A DNA stretch of 64,000 bases from Lepas anatifera (GCA_034440635.1 JAOTON010001044.1:1-64000); one strand, 5' to 3'; counted from the first letter of the stretch, positions 12,301 through 23,700 are shown. Program-made: numbers and translations. Notes: generated by a model not told the origin, from the sequence alone.

Positions 12301-13264
12301 GCTTCCTGAACGCTTAGCACAGATATCGGTGCGGGAGTACGGGACAGCCCTAGAAGCATGGGAGCAAAATGCGAACGGTGCAGATGTTCCAGAGGAGAAC
12401 GCGATGAGTAGTCAAAAACACTGGGATGGAATCCTTTCCGAACAAACATTCCTAAAACTTCTCCTCGGTGCAAACCAGTTCACCCAAGCCCGCCTCTTGA
12501 GCGCGTGCACCTCTGAAAGCGGGGCCTGGCTGCGTGCTATCCCCTCATCCAGCCTCGGCACGCTCCTTGACGATGCCACACTGCGAATTGCCGTAGCGCT
12601 GTGCGTTGGCGCAGATGTGTGCATCCCTCACCAATGTCGTTGCGGCTCCACGGCTGACACCAAAGGCTACCACGCCCTCACATGTCGCCTCAGCGCAGGC
12701 CGCCTGCCCCGTCATGCAGCCCTCAATGACATCGTAAGACGATCCCTACAGACTGCAGGCCTTCCATCCATCCTGGAACCTCCTGGCCTGGATCGCGGGG
12801 ATGGTAAAAGTTCAAACAGTATGACGGTGTTCCCATTCTCCCGGGGAAGAGCCTGGTGTGGGATGCAACTTGTGTTAACACGTACGCCGCAACAAATATC
12901 GGGTAAGCAGCAATATCAGCAGGAGCCGTGGCAGTAGAATCCGAAGAGAGGAAAAGGAAAAAATATACGGATCTAATGCAACGATTCCAGTTTCATCCAG
13001 TTGCATTTGAAACTGGTGCAGCCTGCGGCCTAACCACCAAGGCCTTCATCCGTGAGCTAGGTTCTCGCCTCGCAATTGTCTCTGGTGACCGCCGCGAAAC
13101 TGAATGGCTGCTCCAACGGTTTTCTATGGTCATTGCTCGCGGGAACGCTGCCTCAATTATTCTCGCACCGCATTCCGCTGCATTGCCAGGAAAACCAGAG
13201 CACACCAGGCCAGTGCAGGTTCAGGAGAACCAAACCTCAGATACTTCAAAGGTCAAATGTCGCC
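9340..13264 (+). pseudogene. PHD-finger non-LTR retrotransposon, decayed, split by a TTAA MITE
   Basis: The element reads on the + strand from a PHD-like zinc finger (9384-9525: CSQCGK, CSLCHRPWHLTC, WWCPTC, i.e. C4HC3 spacing) through a linker to 9962, then after a MITE (9967-10884) continues from 10889. The reverse transcriptase includes SAGLDALRPAHL (11070), KPGGGIRPIAMGS (11240), KVDMKNAFNTL (11450), GIQQGDPCGPA (11605) and DLDDGTIGG (11700). Then come a zinc knuckle CRCG..HALTC (12640-12680) and an endonuclease-like stretch with a PFSRGR / WDATC segment (12830-12880) that needs a frame change. A C-terminal region at 12928-13180 ends in SMVIARGNAAS. The catalytic-box residue before LDD is Asp where Tyr is usual. 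Stops (11761) and frameshifts show it is dead. The C-terminal zinc knuckle plus endonuclease suggests an R2-like, restriction-endonuclease type element. Confidence 0.75.
9967..10884. mobile_element. TTAA-target MITE (piggyBac-like ends) rich in AGGTCA half-sites
   Basis: The element begins CCGCCCACCGGGG after TTAA (9963-9966) and ends CCCCGGTGGCGG before TTAA (10885-10888). TTAA duplication and C/G-rich inverted ends are typical of piggyBac-type elements. The reading frame of the host retroelement resumes exactly if the MITE and one TTAA copy are removed. No transposase is visible. By my count it carries 14 exact AGGTCA or TGACCT hexamers. Related copies lie at 13265, 33628, 48213 and 60315. 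Confidence 0.85.
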
Positions 13265-13712
13265 CCTAGAATCCATGAAAGGGTGTCCAAGAACGTTTTC
13301 TGAGCAATCTGAGCATTTACGATTATTTTGTTACTTTTAGCTCATAAGACAGCTTTTCCCATGCTTTTTCTATGGAAGTGGTTACCTCATGACCTGAACT
13401 TTGGTCACCAAATCGAAAAATCCCGGTTATACATTTTGTTGACTCCGGAGGGGTCATGAAGTGTAGAAAATTAATCGATCGGCTTAGAAATGTGTATAGT
13501 AGAGCTCAAAAGTTGAAGTGAGGTGACCTTGGTTGACCTCGCCTGGTGACCTGACCTAGGGTGACCCGGGATTATAAGTTTCAGGGATGATGTGAAAATA
13601 ATGGGGCAAGAGGTAAAACTATCAAGCGTAGTGCTGTCTCTCGTTGTTTTTCTGTTATTTCGAAGAAACCTCAGGGTGGCCATCGATTTCATTATTCTAG
13701 GTGGGGCGAGGG
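13265..13712. mobile_element. Truncated TTAA-MITE copy (right half)
   Basis: Sequence from the ATGAAAGGGTGTCCAAGAAC stretch to GGGGCGAGGG followed by TTAA at 13713-13716 matches the right half of the large element at 33628-35844. It also contains the GGTGACCTTGGTTGACCTCG block seen in the copy at 10710. The left end is missing, the sequence running straight into the end of the PHD-finger retroelement. Confidence 0.7.
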
Positions 13713-13716
13713 TTAA

Positions 13717-14059
13717 GAAAGATTTTCGGCTTTTGAGCCCATGTGCCGCGTTCCCCGGGCGTAGCTTGAATTCAAAACATAGTATGACCTCGGTTCGGCT
13801 TCTATAGCCTTTGGTAATCTCTTGTGGCATTTTCAAACGTGTTTAAACTTGACGTATGTTAATCTCTTAGTGAATTTTGCTCAGCCTTCTCATTATTATA
13901 GCTTTTTTATAATGAAGAAGTTTTAAGCACTACAAATAAATCGTTGGTGATTTTTAGTGGTGCATTGAATTTCATGGGACTGGTTCAGAGCTCAAGAATG
14001 CTCCTTAGAAGTGAAAGTAATTAGTTCAGAGTCCATATCATTTAAATGGACTATTCATA
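13717..14059. other. AT-rich intron sequence, nothing recognised
   Basis: I see no gene, terminal repeat or dispersed repeat here. It separates the MITE remnant from a short tandem-repeat region. Confidence 0.4.
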
Positions 14060-14410
14060 ACCCATTCTGAATCATTTACACAAATTTAGTGAGTTTTTAA
14101 GCATCTGTCGCTGCTTACACCCCCTTTAAGGTCAAATTAGTTCAAATTTTGAAAAAGGTCAAGTCCGTATCGGAAGAAAAACGTCTTGTTCAGTGTACTT
14201 TTCATGCAAATTGACTATCCATAAGAAATTTTGCATCAGTTACGCCAAGTGCCTGCTTCATCATCTGTTATTGCTTACACCCCCTTCAAGGTCAAATAAG
14301 ATAAAATTTCTAAAAAGGTCAAGTCCATATAATATGCAAACCAACTAGTTTAGTGTCCATATCATTCAAATTGACTATTCATAAACTATTATGCATCATT
14401 TACTCCAAGT

Positions 14411-16152
14411 AGGGGACACTGGGGTCAGTTGTAACAAATTTCACATTTCTGGCCCTGGAGAAATAGTGCTTTGAGTTAGAACACTTATAATTATATTTTC
14501 ATCAACTTTGAAGATTTTGCAATGTGACAGACGTATAAAGATTTCAAAATGAAAAATAATAGGGGTCGAAATTTCACTTCTAAAAGTTTGCTTCAGCTGT
14601 TACAATTGACCCCACGTGAAGGGGCAATTGTAACAGCATCGGGGGTCAATTGTACCATATTAAAGCCGTATGAATTTTGACGATTTATTATATGATAGAA
14701 AACCATCCTAATGCGAAAAATTTTGCATCTTTGGCCTGCACTTCAGGTTCATGGACTATCTCCAGTCGAGTCCCGCGTTCGCTGGTGCGTGGTCGAAAAC
14801 GAGTAATTCTCTGAAAGTTCGAGACATTTGTTTGAAAACAGCCGATGCATTTTTTTAGAAAGATGAACATAAAAACGAACACTGGTGATTTGAATAATCC
14901 CTATAAATGACCTGAATATATGTACTGCGCTCAATTTTTTGCAAAAAATTTACTTATCAGTCCGGTCAGTAAATCTTGAACTTGTTGCCGAAGAGGAATG
15001 ACCCTTTCTAGAACCAAAAACGCATTATTTTTGGCACATTTTCCTATTGGACTGACTACCTACAAATATATATTTATAATTCGACTGAAATCTCGTTAAT
15101 TTTTTAAACTGGGCACATACAGCCTTAGCATCTGACGTGACCGTAAACCCCAATTATCATTGTTAAGTTTTCAATATAAGATATATTGTATATGGCAGCC
15201 CACATTGCCACTTTTCCGAAACATATGCCAACCTACGAACAAAAATATCATTGGAAAGCAACTTGATTATCATTAACAGTAGCGCACCCAGGAAACAGCG
15301 GGCCCACACTCCACCCTCCACCTCCCCACTTGAGGATCCAGGGGGGGGGGACAAACAGGGCAATTCCCCCAAATCTCCCGATTTTTTTCGATTTCCTTCA
15401 AAATCCATGTTTTTCCGATTTTAGGCCACTCCACCTCCCCCCTACGGTCGGCCTGGATCCAGGCCTGCCCCCCCCCAACGTGTTAAGTGCCTCCTCCCAA
15501 AAACAGTTAACACTAGGTCTGCGAAGCAAAAAGTTCATCGCTCCCCCAGGATATGAAGATTGCCCCTTTGGCTGAAAAAGTGCGCCCCCTTCATCGGCCT
15601 GACGTCCCCTCGTCAGCCCCCCCCACCCCACCAAACGAACATCCTGGGTGCGCGCCTGATCATAAAATCACCAACCTAGCTACTGCATTTTTGCAATAGA
15701 AGCAAGTTTAATACGTCATAAGGCCATAGGGGTCAATTGTAACATTGTTACATTTGACCACCCCAAGAGAAATGTTACAATTGTCCCCATCGCAACGCGC
15801 GATTTTTAAACCAAATTTCCGCTCAACGAGCTGGTCTAGGCAATAGATGTTGTGCTCATTTCGTAGCCAATTAAACACTCTTTATGCACTGAAACTATTT
15901 CCGCTGTACCTTATCATTCCCATCAATAAGCTAACAATCTTTCAAAATTTTAAAAGTTACCAAACACCCTCAAGAACACATAATTGTGAACAGCGTCTGA
16001 CTTACCCGCCGCACCGAGTTGAAACTTCGTTAACAAAGGCAGCAGCTGATTGCGCATTTCCGGTTGTGCTACTAGCGCCAACCATTGATTAGTTTAGACA
16101 ATTTGGGCAGTGTTACAATTGCCCCGTGTTACATTTGACCCCAGTCTCCTCT
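14411..16152. mobile_element. 1.74-kb TIR element with AAGT duplication
   Basis: The ends are inverted repeats: AGGGGACACTGGGGTCAG at the left and its imperfect complement (TGACCCCAGTCTCCTCT) at the right. AAGT lies on both sides (14407-14410 and 16153-16156), a 4-bp target duplication. The neighbouring tandem-repeat unit at 14250 shows the uninterrupted order. GGGGTCAATTGTAACA-like motifs are repeated inside both flanks (14600-14655, 15725-15790, 16110-16140). No transposase was recognised. A second element (15282-15654) is nested within it. Confidence 0.75.
15282..15654. mobile_element. Nested short TIR element, G/C-run rich
   Basis: GCGCACCCAGGA at the left and TCCTGGGTGCGC at the right form 12-bp inverted ends about 370 bp apart. 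The interior holds long G and C runs and GATCCAGG / CCTGGATC motifs. No clear target duplication was seen. Confidence 0.5.
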
Positions 16153-16260
16153 AAGTTTGCTTCTTCATCTGTTACTGCTTACCCCTTTTCAAGGCAAAAA
16201 GGTCACAGGTCGTAAAAAGAAAAAGTCCGTATCGGACGCAAGTCAAATAATTCGGCGTTC

Positions 16261-17329
16261 ATCTCATTTAGAAATACCGAATTGAAACACGCATCTGTAG
16301 TCGTTATTCGACACAGAGTTATCACTGAGGTCACGCAGGGTCAAATCAAGGTCATTGAATGCCGAAAAAGGTCATAAAAGGTTTGACCTGATAAAAGTGA
16401 GCCTCAAAGGTTGGAAGAAAATATTCTGGGTCAGTTCATAAGCAAATGATGCAAAAGAACGATAAGAGTCTGGAGCATTCACGGGAAAACAAGTACAGGC
16501 GCCCAAATGACTCCAACATGCCTCCACTCTTAAGGTCATAACTCCGTGACCTTGAAGGGTAGGAACAATTTTTTGAAAGACATGCGCAATGAATGCCCCA
16601 GAGGCTATACAACATTTCAAGACTCTAACTTAAGAAGGTCGTTTTCAATTCTTGAAAAAAACAGGGGGCTGCAAAAAACCCCTTCCCCCCACCCTTTACG
16701 TGCAAGGGTTAACACACCCTATGGCGTTAACTGGAAAGAAATTGGTTGAAAAGTCCATGGCGCCCCTCTTAAATTCAGACGTTCCGTCGTCACTGGCATT
16801 AACCATACTGTAAGTTACAATGGTACAGCTTCACAGTGACACCTAGTGTCATGTTTCGGAAATAAGTAGTATATGTAGTGCAAAACCATATTTTTATTAT
16901 TTTACCTAAAATAAAATATCCGATTGTATTTTTTACGAATTTAGAAATTTCACTGTATTGCGGGTCAAGATCACCGTTCAAAAACTAGGTCACGAGGTCA
17001 TGAGGTAAATTTTGCAGAAATATAAAAATCGAAGATAGCAAAATTGAAATATGCTAAGTTGTGAACAAAAATGTAAAATATCGTTCCGTTAATAAAAAAA
17101 TGGCAGAACTATAGGCTTTCAAAACAATGCCTACATGGTGGCCTCCGAAAAATTCCGGAGGGTATATCTACTATACCAAATTTTCAAATAATTTTTTGAC
17201 GCCATGGTTAGATTTCACACCTTTCGAACCTCCTTGACACCAATTTCGGAGAGAATGAAAAATAGAAGGGTTTATATTTCACGAAATTTTTGGTCGATTT
17301 ATGGTGGAATGACCTAACTGATTGCGTGT
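16261..17329. other. Intron sequence with scattered AGGTCA motifs
   Basis: No coding match. The part at 16320-16560 has several AGGTCA/TGACCT hexamers resembling the interior of the TTAA MITE family but without recognisable ends. The rest is AT-rich with no assigned content. Confidence 0.4.
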
Positions 17330-17748
17330 GAAATGAGAGCATCATGCAATGTCACGTACTGGCTGGGACGTGGGCTTCTGGTCGGATAGAACAGGATGTT
17401 TGATTAATTTTAGGCCAGTATTCTTCTCCAGCGTTGTGATTAGTTGATGATTAGGCTGTTTTGCCGGAATATCCCGTAACTATGCGCTTTGTTTCGTCTT
17501 CGCACGATGGAGTAGACAGCCACGGGTGGAAATTGTTGAACACAATTTTTGTGTACTGCCACTTTGGTACCAGAAATAAAACAAAGTTATAATTATCGGG
17601 TGGTGGTATGTCTTATTTCCGTTGGGTGAGTCTGCATTTGGTCAATTTTAAGTCGTCTCTTGTCTTTTTCACTGGGGGTCAATTTCCGACTTACTGCATT
17701 TCGGCCGACTGGGGAGGGGGAATGACCCCCAGTTAACATGTTAAAAAT
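17330..17748. repeat. Dispersed repeat A, copy 1 (second copy at 44485)
   Basis: Sequence from GTGTGAAATGAGAGCATCAT through GTTTCGTCTTCGCACGATGG to CCCCCAGTTAACATGTTAAA is repeated in the same orientation at 44485-44912 with moderate divergence. It ends in both copies with a CACTGGGGG... / ...CCCCCAGT pair that could be a short inverted repeat. No coding content was recognised. It lies 70 bases before the PAN2 acceptor at 17818. Confidence 0.75.
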
Positions 17749-17818
17749 GGTCATAAATTACCTGGAATATGTTTCGTTCGGCACACACGCTTTTGTGATG
17801 ACCTGTCCTCCACCGCAG

Positions 17819-17915
17819 GAAAGCACAGAAGATCGATGCTGTTGTTTTGAAAACTATGCGTATGGTCGGCACCATCGGCTACGCTCCCAACCCAGGCACA
17901 CGGAAACGCAACCAG
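17819..17915 (+). CDS. PAN2: PAN2 exon, conserved GYAPNP linker segment
   Basis: This exon of 97 bases encodes 33 codons when the two bases carried from the exon ending at 282 are added. It reads KAQKIDAVVLKTMRMVG then TIGYAPNPGTRKRNQ. The VLKTM..VG..GYAPNP pattern is a recognisable PAN2 signature just before the UCH-like domain. The acceptor CCACCGCAG ends at 17818 and the donor CAG|GTGAGC starts at 17916. Phase is 2 in and 0 out, which fits the exon at 37092 (IPYKL). The intron upstream is about 17.5 kb and the one downstream about 19 kb, both filled with transposons. A SINE sits about 90 bases after the donor. Confidence 0.93.
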
Positions 17916-18004
17916 GTGAGCTCAGCTGTATCAAGTGCCAGCAGCCGTTGACTAAGGACAACTGCTTCTAGTCCATCCTAGTCTAGTCTTGCAACTTGAC
18001 CTCC

Positions 18005-18178
18005 GTTATAATTGTTGGGGATTAACGACGCACTAACTGCCAAGGTTATGCGGCGTCGCCAAGTCTCACCCATTTGGGAAGGATTTGGGAGATCAGATCG
18101 CCTTATTCAGAGGCTCCGCCGGGTTTTGAAGTCGGGACCTGTGGCTTGGTAGGCTTTGCTGCCATCCACCGATCCGCC
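18005..18178 (-). repeat. tRNA-derived SINE, copy 2
   Basis: This is the reverse complement of the SINE at 32410-32591: TTGTTGGGGATTAACGACGC, ATGCGGCGTCGCCAA and GAGGCTCCGCCGGG all recur. The tRNA-like head, with B-box region near 18120 diverged, is at the right and the ATT-rich tail at the left, so it is on the - strand. Confidence 0.75.
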
Positions 18179-19560
18179 CATCCATCCTGTTGGCTTTTGA
18201 AATGGAATTCATATCAGTCAATCGAAACTTCTTTTGGCTCGAAGATACTCAGTGCATTTGTTTAATTTTCAAGAGGAAAAATTTAACTTTTATCGCTGAA
18301 AAGGACACATTTTCAGACTTGAGGGCCATCTTGTTTTTGTACGTTTCGAGCACGGCAGGTATTTTATTAAGATTCCTTAATTTGGTCTGGCAAGTATTTA
18401 TTGGCATATATGGAAAGTACCCGTACTTTTCTTGTTCTTTTGAAAAATCACAGATAAAATTGGTATCAATGCCAGTAGAATGTCTGGTCTTTCTGAAAAT
18501 GTACAAAATTTGAACCTGAACTGTATTTGTCTTTCGAGCTGACCAGGTCAAATATGAAGAATACATTTTCGTACCCGTTTTCCCGACCAAATTTCACGCC
18601 TTTTACTGCGCAATTGATTTACCAATTGATTGGCTCTACCTGTCTAAAAAGGAAAGGCGGATTTTAAAAAAAATATTTGTTCTCTAAAATCTTATGTCTG
18701 GGGTTAAACACCATTTCCTCGACCTCGGCTCCTATACAGAATGAAGAAGCAACACTTATGTTGTACATAGCCCATGCTAATTTATTACGAAAACATTACG
18801 AAAGATCACGATCTCTCCTAAAATAAGTAATATGCATATCAATCGGATCATTAAGACAATTTAGACGTAATGGTATCAAAATAAAAGCTTGATAATCATT
18901 GCATGCAAAGTTATCGCCCTAAGTCGGAAAGTTAGCTCAACCCTTCACCTCCTGGGAGGAGGGTTCAAATGAGCTTTGTGTTATAGCCTTTGAAAGAAAT
19001 AAGCTACACTGTTAAATTTGATGTCATAACAAGCATGATCCAACGATTTAAACTATTGAAACCTAAGACCTTGAAAGCTCAATATTTTATCTCTAATTAG
19101 GTCCAATGTCATTAGTTGACATAAGGTCATTCCGTATATCATTCGAGTCCTTTGGTCAAGGCAATCACATTGAAGCTCTTTGCTTTGCCCAAGGTGAAAA
19201 ACTTCCCTCGTTATAATGGATTTTCTAATTAGGGCTAAATTTGACTCATTCTTCCACCTATGGCGTCACGGATTAATGTAAACGGGTGAAAATTGACTCA
19301 AAAATAGAAGACGGGAATACGCCATTCAATTTTCCCCTGTAACATCACGGGCTCTCGAGATCGTAAGGGTTAGGTCAAGTTTCTGTTTTCGTTTTCGAGT
19401 TTTGGAGTTCCAAAGCACAGAGCAGTTTTGAAGTATTTCTTTTTGTGTGTACTTTGAGAATGATAAAATACTGTTGATGTAAAATTTTCGTTGAATTTGA
19501 GGCAGGAACAAATGTAAAAAGAAAAGTTATTTTACGGAGCATCTACCTCACTAGAGAAGT
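18179..19560. other. AT-rich intron sequence, nothing recognised
   Basis: The longest open frame (18249-18590, - strand) has no domain I can name and poor composition for a gene. TTGACATAAGGTCA-like motifs occur near 19120. No terminal repeats were seen. Confidence 0.4.
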
Positions 19561-19570
19561 CTTAAGACAG

Positions 19571-19793
19571 GTGAAAAATAAGCAAAAGTCATGGAGCAGG
19601 TGCACTCGAGCTTCCACAGCTAGAGACAAGGAAACAACCTGGGAGGACTTTCAGAGAAAGCGGAATGACCTTCGAAGGTTGACAAGACGATTAAGGAAGG
19701 CTTACCAGAGGAAAGTCGCTGCCCAGGCCAAAGAAAACCCCAAAATATTTTGGTCATATGCCCATTCTCAGACTAAGTTGAGACCACGGATGG
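19571..19793 (+). pseudogene. LINE fragment, region upstream of the reverse transcriptase
   Basis: The + frame gives a basic stretch with DFQRKRNDLRRLTRRLRKAY followed by NPKIFWSYAHSQTKLRP. This is the linker seen between endonuclease and reverse transcriptase in Jockey/CR1-type elements (RK...Y......NPK.FW.Y...K). No catalytic motif remains. The fragment ends where the 1.1-kb palindrome begins, suggesting the palindrome inserted into the LINE. Confidence 0.6.
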
Positions 19794-20896
19794 CGAAGCT
19801 TGCCGAGCTCGATCTGCTGCCATCATTAGGCCAGAGAGTGGCGTCATTAACAAAACCTGGGCCAGGGACGGTGGGTTTCCCGTCAGGACAAAATTTGATA
19901 GGTCTTTCGGTTTTCATGAGCGCTTGGTCTACTTCCTCATTCTCCTCCTCTGAAACGTCATCGTCTGCAAGAGAGAAAACATCAAGTGACGGAGACAGGT
20001 AGTCAAGATTCCTGTTCAGATTCTGAAGATAGTTGTTTGCCGGTGCCGGTCTCATTTTCCGCATTGACGCATTTCTTGAATGTCTTGGAGGTCATTTAAA
20101 GGTGTGGCGGCCGGTAGCGACGTCCTCATGAATAGCTATGCGCGACATATCCCACATAGTCCTGCCATTATCTCAATTTCTTCCTTTTGTTCTGCATTAA
20201 ATAGGCTAATTTGGCTCGATAGAAGGTGCATGGCCAGGTAGTATACGACTCTTTGCAAGGATCTGACGTTGCTGACCTTTTTTGGACTCGAAAGCGAACC
20301 ATGAACGATTTGTTCATGACTTCGTTTTCACAAATGACAAACTAGCTAGGTCGTATGCGGCCCTTTGCATGAATCTGGCATTGCTGACCATTGTTGGCTC
20401 CGAAAACGAACCATGAACATTTTTAATAACTTCAGGTGCATAAGGTCTTATGCTTCCTTGCCATGCACATTCTATCTAGCAAAATTAACCTGTTCAATGC
20501 AAAGCCCAAGGAAGAAATTGAGACAATGACCGAACTCTGTGGGATCTATCAAGCATAGCTATTCATGAGGACATCGCTACCTGCCGCCACACTATTAAAT
20601 AACCTCCAAGCCATTAAAGAAATACGTCAATAGAGAAAAATGGGACCGGCACCGGCAATCAACTATCTCAAGAGTTCGAGCAGGCATCGTGACTACCTTT
20701 CTCCATCACTTGTTGTTCTCTCTTGCAGACGATGACGCTTCAAAGGAGGAGGAGAAAGTAGCCCAAGCACTCATGAAAACTGAAAGGCCCATCGCGTTTT
20801 GTCATGAACGTAAACCCACCATCCCTGGCCTTGGTTTTGTTAATGACGCCAATATCTGGCCTGATGATGGCAGCCGACAGAGCTCGGCAAGCTTCG
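19794..20896. mobile_element. 1.1-kb foldback palindrome with related frames in both arms
   Basis: The left arm (from CGAAGCTTGCCGAGCTC at 19794) and the right arm (ending GAGCTCGGCAAGCTTCG at 20896) are inverted copies about 420 bases long, with the inner 260 bases less well matched. A - strand frame in the left arm and a + strand frame in the right arm encode the same kind of peptide: both contain SLADDD, QALMKTERPI, GFVNDA and SSASF. The right-arm frame continues a little beyond the palindrome. I do not recognise the protein family. Confidence 0.75.
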
Positions 20897-22000
20897 TAGG
20901 ACCAGAGAGCTGGCTCTTATTTCAGAGGCAGCAGTTTGATCAGCTGGGATAGCTGCAGGAGCATATCCACACTTGGAACCAGCATCAAGGCATTTTGAGT
21001 TCAAGCAGTTTTAATGAGCCTCTCCTGTGGATGATGCATCCGAGAGAACGATGAAACTCAGCAAAGATTTCATAGGAATCGCCAGTACGGAATCTGGTCT
21101 CCAGAACACATTGGCCGTCGTGGCTGATCATCGGAAGTAAGTCAGGACTGAGAGGGACGAGAAGTTTAGCAAGAGCGAACCGAAAAAGATGCGCCCATAG
21201 CTTCAACAGCATCCTACAGTGCTGGCAGAACTTTCGACGATAATTTTGTGGGGGAGCGATTTAACGTTACGATCAAATACCTTCATTGTCATCACCAACC
21301 AACTTTTTCCACGAAAATGAAGTAAAAAAATGGCCAAGATTTCACTTAAACAATTCGATTAAGGTCAACTTTTCACGATGTAAAACGAAGCTAACTGTTA
21401 CTAAAGATGTTTTTCATCTGTTTTGTTTCCCTTGTTTTCTGTCAACAAGCACAGTGAAAATCAAGCTCCCCCATTTATCACAACTATGACGCCCGAGCCA
21501 CACCGTAGTTAGGTGTAACTAATCTTGTAGATTTGGTGCGAAATTTAAGTCAGTCAAAAGGCCAGGGGAGCTATAAAAAGTAGCAATTGACCCCGGTCAC
21601 GCTCACCAGTGGCGCTTGTGTGCCATCCAAGATGGCCGCGAAAGAGGGACTCGAAAGGTAAACAACGTTAGTGGGCCCGGGAATAGCATAGCAAGCGGTG
21701 AATTATACATGTTTTATGCCTGGTATGTGGCAGTGGCTTATAACCAGCCGCTGCAGAAGGCAGTGAGGAGCCCAAATTCGAGGAGTTTTTGGTCCCAAGG
21801 AGCAAAGTTTGTAGTCAGGATCAGGTTAAAGTTTGCTGCAACCCCCCCCACTTTTTTGCCGGTGGCGACGCTTATGTTTGGAAATGCATTTTCCATCGTA
21901 CATTCAAACTGGAATTTCAGACAGCTTGAAACGAATAAAGGCGTGTATCTACCGAATTATTTCAAGATGTCAGTTTCCCGGGCTAAAAGGAATACAGCCA
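20897..22000. other. Intron sequence with one dispersed repeat
   Basis: The part to about 21240 probably continues the unknown gene fragment of the palindrome's right arm, with stops. The part at about 21738-21870 (ATAACCAGCCGCTGC...CAGGTTAAAGTTTG) recurs at 44173-44290 in the same orientation. Nothing else was recognised. Confidence 0.45.
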
Positions 22001-22275
22001 TAGGCGGATCCAAGGGGACAGCAAAGTGGGCATGTGCCCCATAGGCAGATCCAGGGGCAAAGGGAGTATGTGCCCCCGCCATTGACCCTCGGCGCCCCCT
22101 GAAATGGCCACGCCCCCTGAAATTTCGCTTCCCACCCCCCCCTTCCACCCCAGGATGCGAAAGTTGGCTCCCACCGATAGGGTTGTGCTCCCATCCGATA
22201 GGGTTTCTCGGTCAAGAATGGCGCCTCGCCCCCCCCGGGAAGGTGCCCCCGATCGGCAATCCTGGATCCGCCTTT
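22001..22275. mobile_element. Short hAT-like MITE or its ends
   Basis: TAGGCGGATCC at the left and GGATCCGCCT at the right form short inverted ends about 275 bp apart. They resemble the GTGGCGGATCC ends of the MITE at 26826-27260. The interior is rich in GCCCCC and GGGGC runs and contains a second internal AGGCAGATCC. No target duplication was confirmed. Confidence 0.5.
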
Positions 22276-22599
22276 GATGACGGCCCAAGGATAAAGGCCT
22301 ACTCCTGCTAGAAGCAGGCTCAAGGGAGTGGAAGGAGGCATAAGCGGAACTGGAGATTGCCCCACAGCCAGTCTGCAAAGTATGGCAGCAGGCCAGACTA
22401 GTCGCACCAGCCATGTAAAATTCTCGCACCACCATCCTCCAAAAATTCACACCAATATGCCACATACCAGGGAAAAAATGCACCCATTCCTACCCCTGCA
22501 ATGCAATGCTATCTCAATCATTAGTCAGTTAACTAAGGGCTTTTTATAAGGCCCCTCCTGTGTCTTAATAGCCATTCAGCCATTATTTGTTTATTTTAA

Positions 22600-23016
22600 G
22601 TGTCACTAACCTTGCAAATTCGCACCAGGTTGATAAAATTCGCACCACTCGGTCCTGTCTCCAAGGGCACTCGCGCCGACGAGATCTCGTCGAAAATGCC
22701 ATACTTTGTACATACACTGGCCTCACAGCCGCTTACCAGGTGGATGTCAATGGAAGTCAGATGGCTGAAAATGTCTGCAACAGACAGCAGCATTTGAGCC
22801 TATCTTCTTCCCAATTCTCAGTTTCAACTTCCACTGCTTGGACAGCACCTTATCCTGAGGAAACTTGTGAAAGCTAAGACTTCGACACTTTCTTCGGAAG
22901 GTTACACACTGAGGAACGCAGCATTTCTGATTGGATCTAATGGTTATCCGTCTCTTCTCCATTTTCTTTGAACTTTCCAAGATTATAACAAACAAGAAAA
23001 TAATGCCAGTCTTCAA
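22600..23016 (-). pseudogene. THAP-type zinc-finger fragment
   Basis: The - frame from 23016 contains CCVPQCVTFRRK, FHKFPQDKVLSKQW and VCCRHFQPSDF. This is the C2CH pattern of a THAP DNA-binding domain (C-x-C, a central W, C-x2-H, then F), at about residues 31-88. THAP domains occur in P-element-type transposases and in host genes. After the domain the frame ends quickly and the - strand sequence to 22600 is out of frame, so it is most likely the start of a dead transposase. No terminal repeats were identified. Confidence 0.7.
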
Positions 23017-23700
23017 TATTCACGTCCACCCAACGTTACGTATAACCACCCTCTTTCACAACGAGTTTACCACGACTGAAAATCCGTTACCATAGGAACT
23101 GTGTAGGAACCAAGGAGTTTGTTTACAAATGCGCCGGATATGAAGCAGCCGCGCCAGACGTCAGTCCCTCTACTGGCGTTTCCAAAAAAATCTACCAGGT
23201 GCCAACACTTTCCATGACCGAGGCCAATAGGAATTTTCTTACGTAGGAAACATTGTGATTCTAGCGTAGTGCTTCCAGCCTCATCACTTCGCAGTTGGCA
23301 AAAGTGGTTAATGGGCGCCTGCCTTGCCCGCTCGCAAGACGCCATAGGGTGTATGCATGGAAAAAGTAGGGGCAAAAAGCCAGTATGAAAAGTTGTCAGA
23401 TCTGGGTGATTTTTTGCACCGGACATCAACATACGATGAATTACCAGAAACTACCGTGCGCTTTTCCAAATTCGAGTTTTTATTTTCTAAGGGACGGTCT
23501 AATCGTATACCTGCCTGTTACTGCTTAAGGGAAACAACCGGTGATTGATGGGGGGATGATATGTTTGATTGAGAGAGTGATTAAGCCTCAATGAATGTAA
23601 TATCTGCACAAATAAAGGACCGCTCCAGGCTTCACTCTGGACAGATTTTCAATCGGGATTTTTTTTAAACAGTTATTGCCGTTTCTTCCCCCTCGCCAAA

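Larger units (their letters stand above)
14060..16260. repeat. About 165-bp tandem repeat, interrupted by a DNA element
   Basis: The blocks 'CTATTCATAA...CATTTAC' and 'TGCTTACACCCCCTT.AAGGTCAAAT' recur near 14115, 14275 and, after the inserted element (14411-16152), near 16180. AAAGTCCGTATCGG is present near 14160 and 16225. This gives about three diverged copies of a unit of about 165 bp. The uninterrupted copy at 14235-14260 serves as a pre-insertion reference for the element at 14411. Confidence 0.65.
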
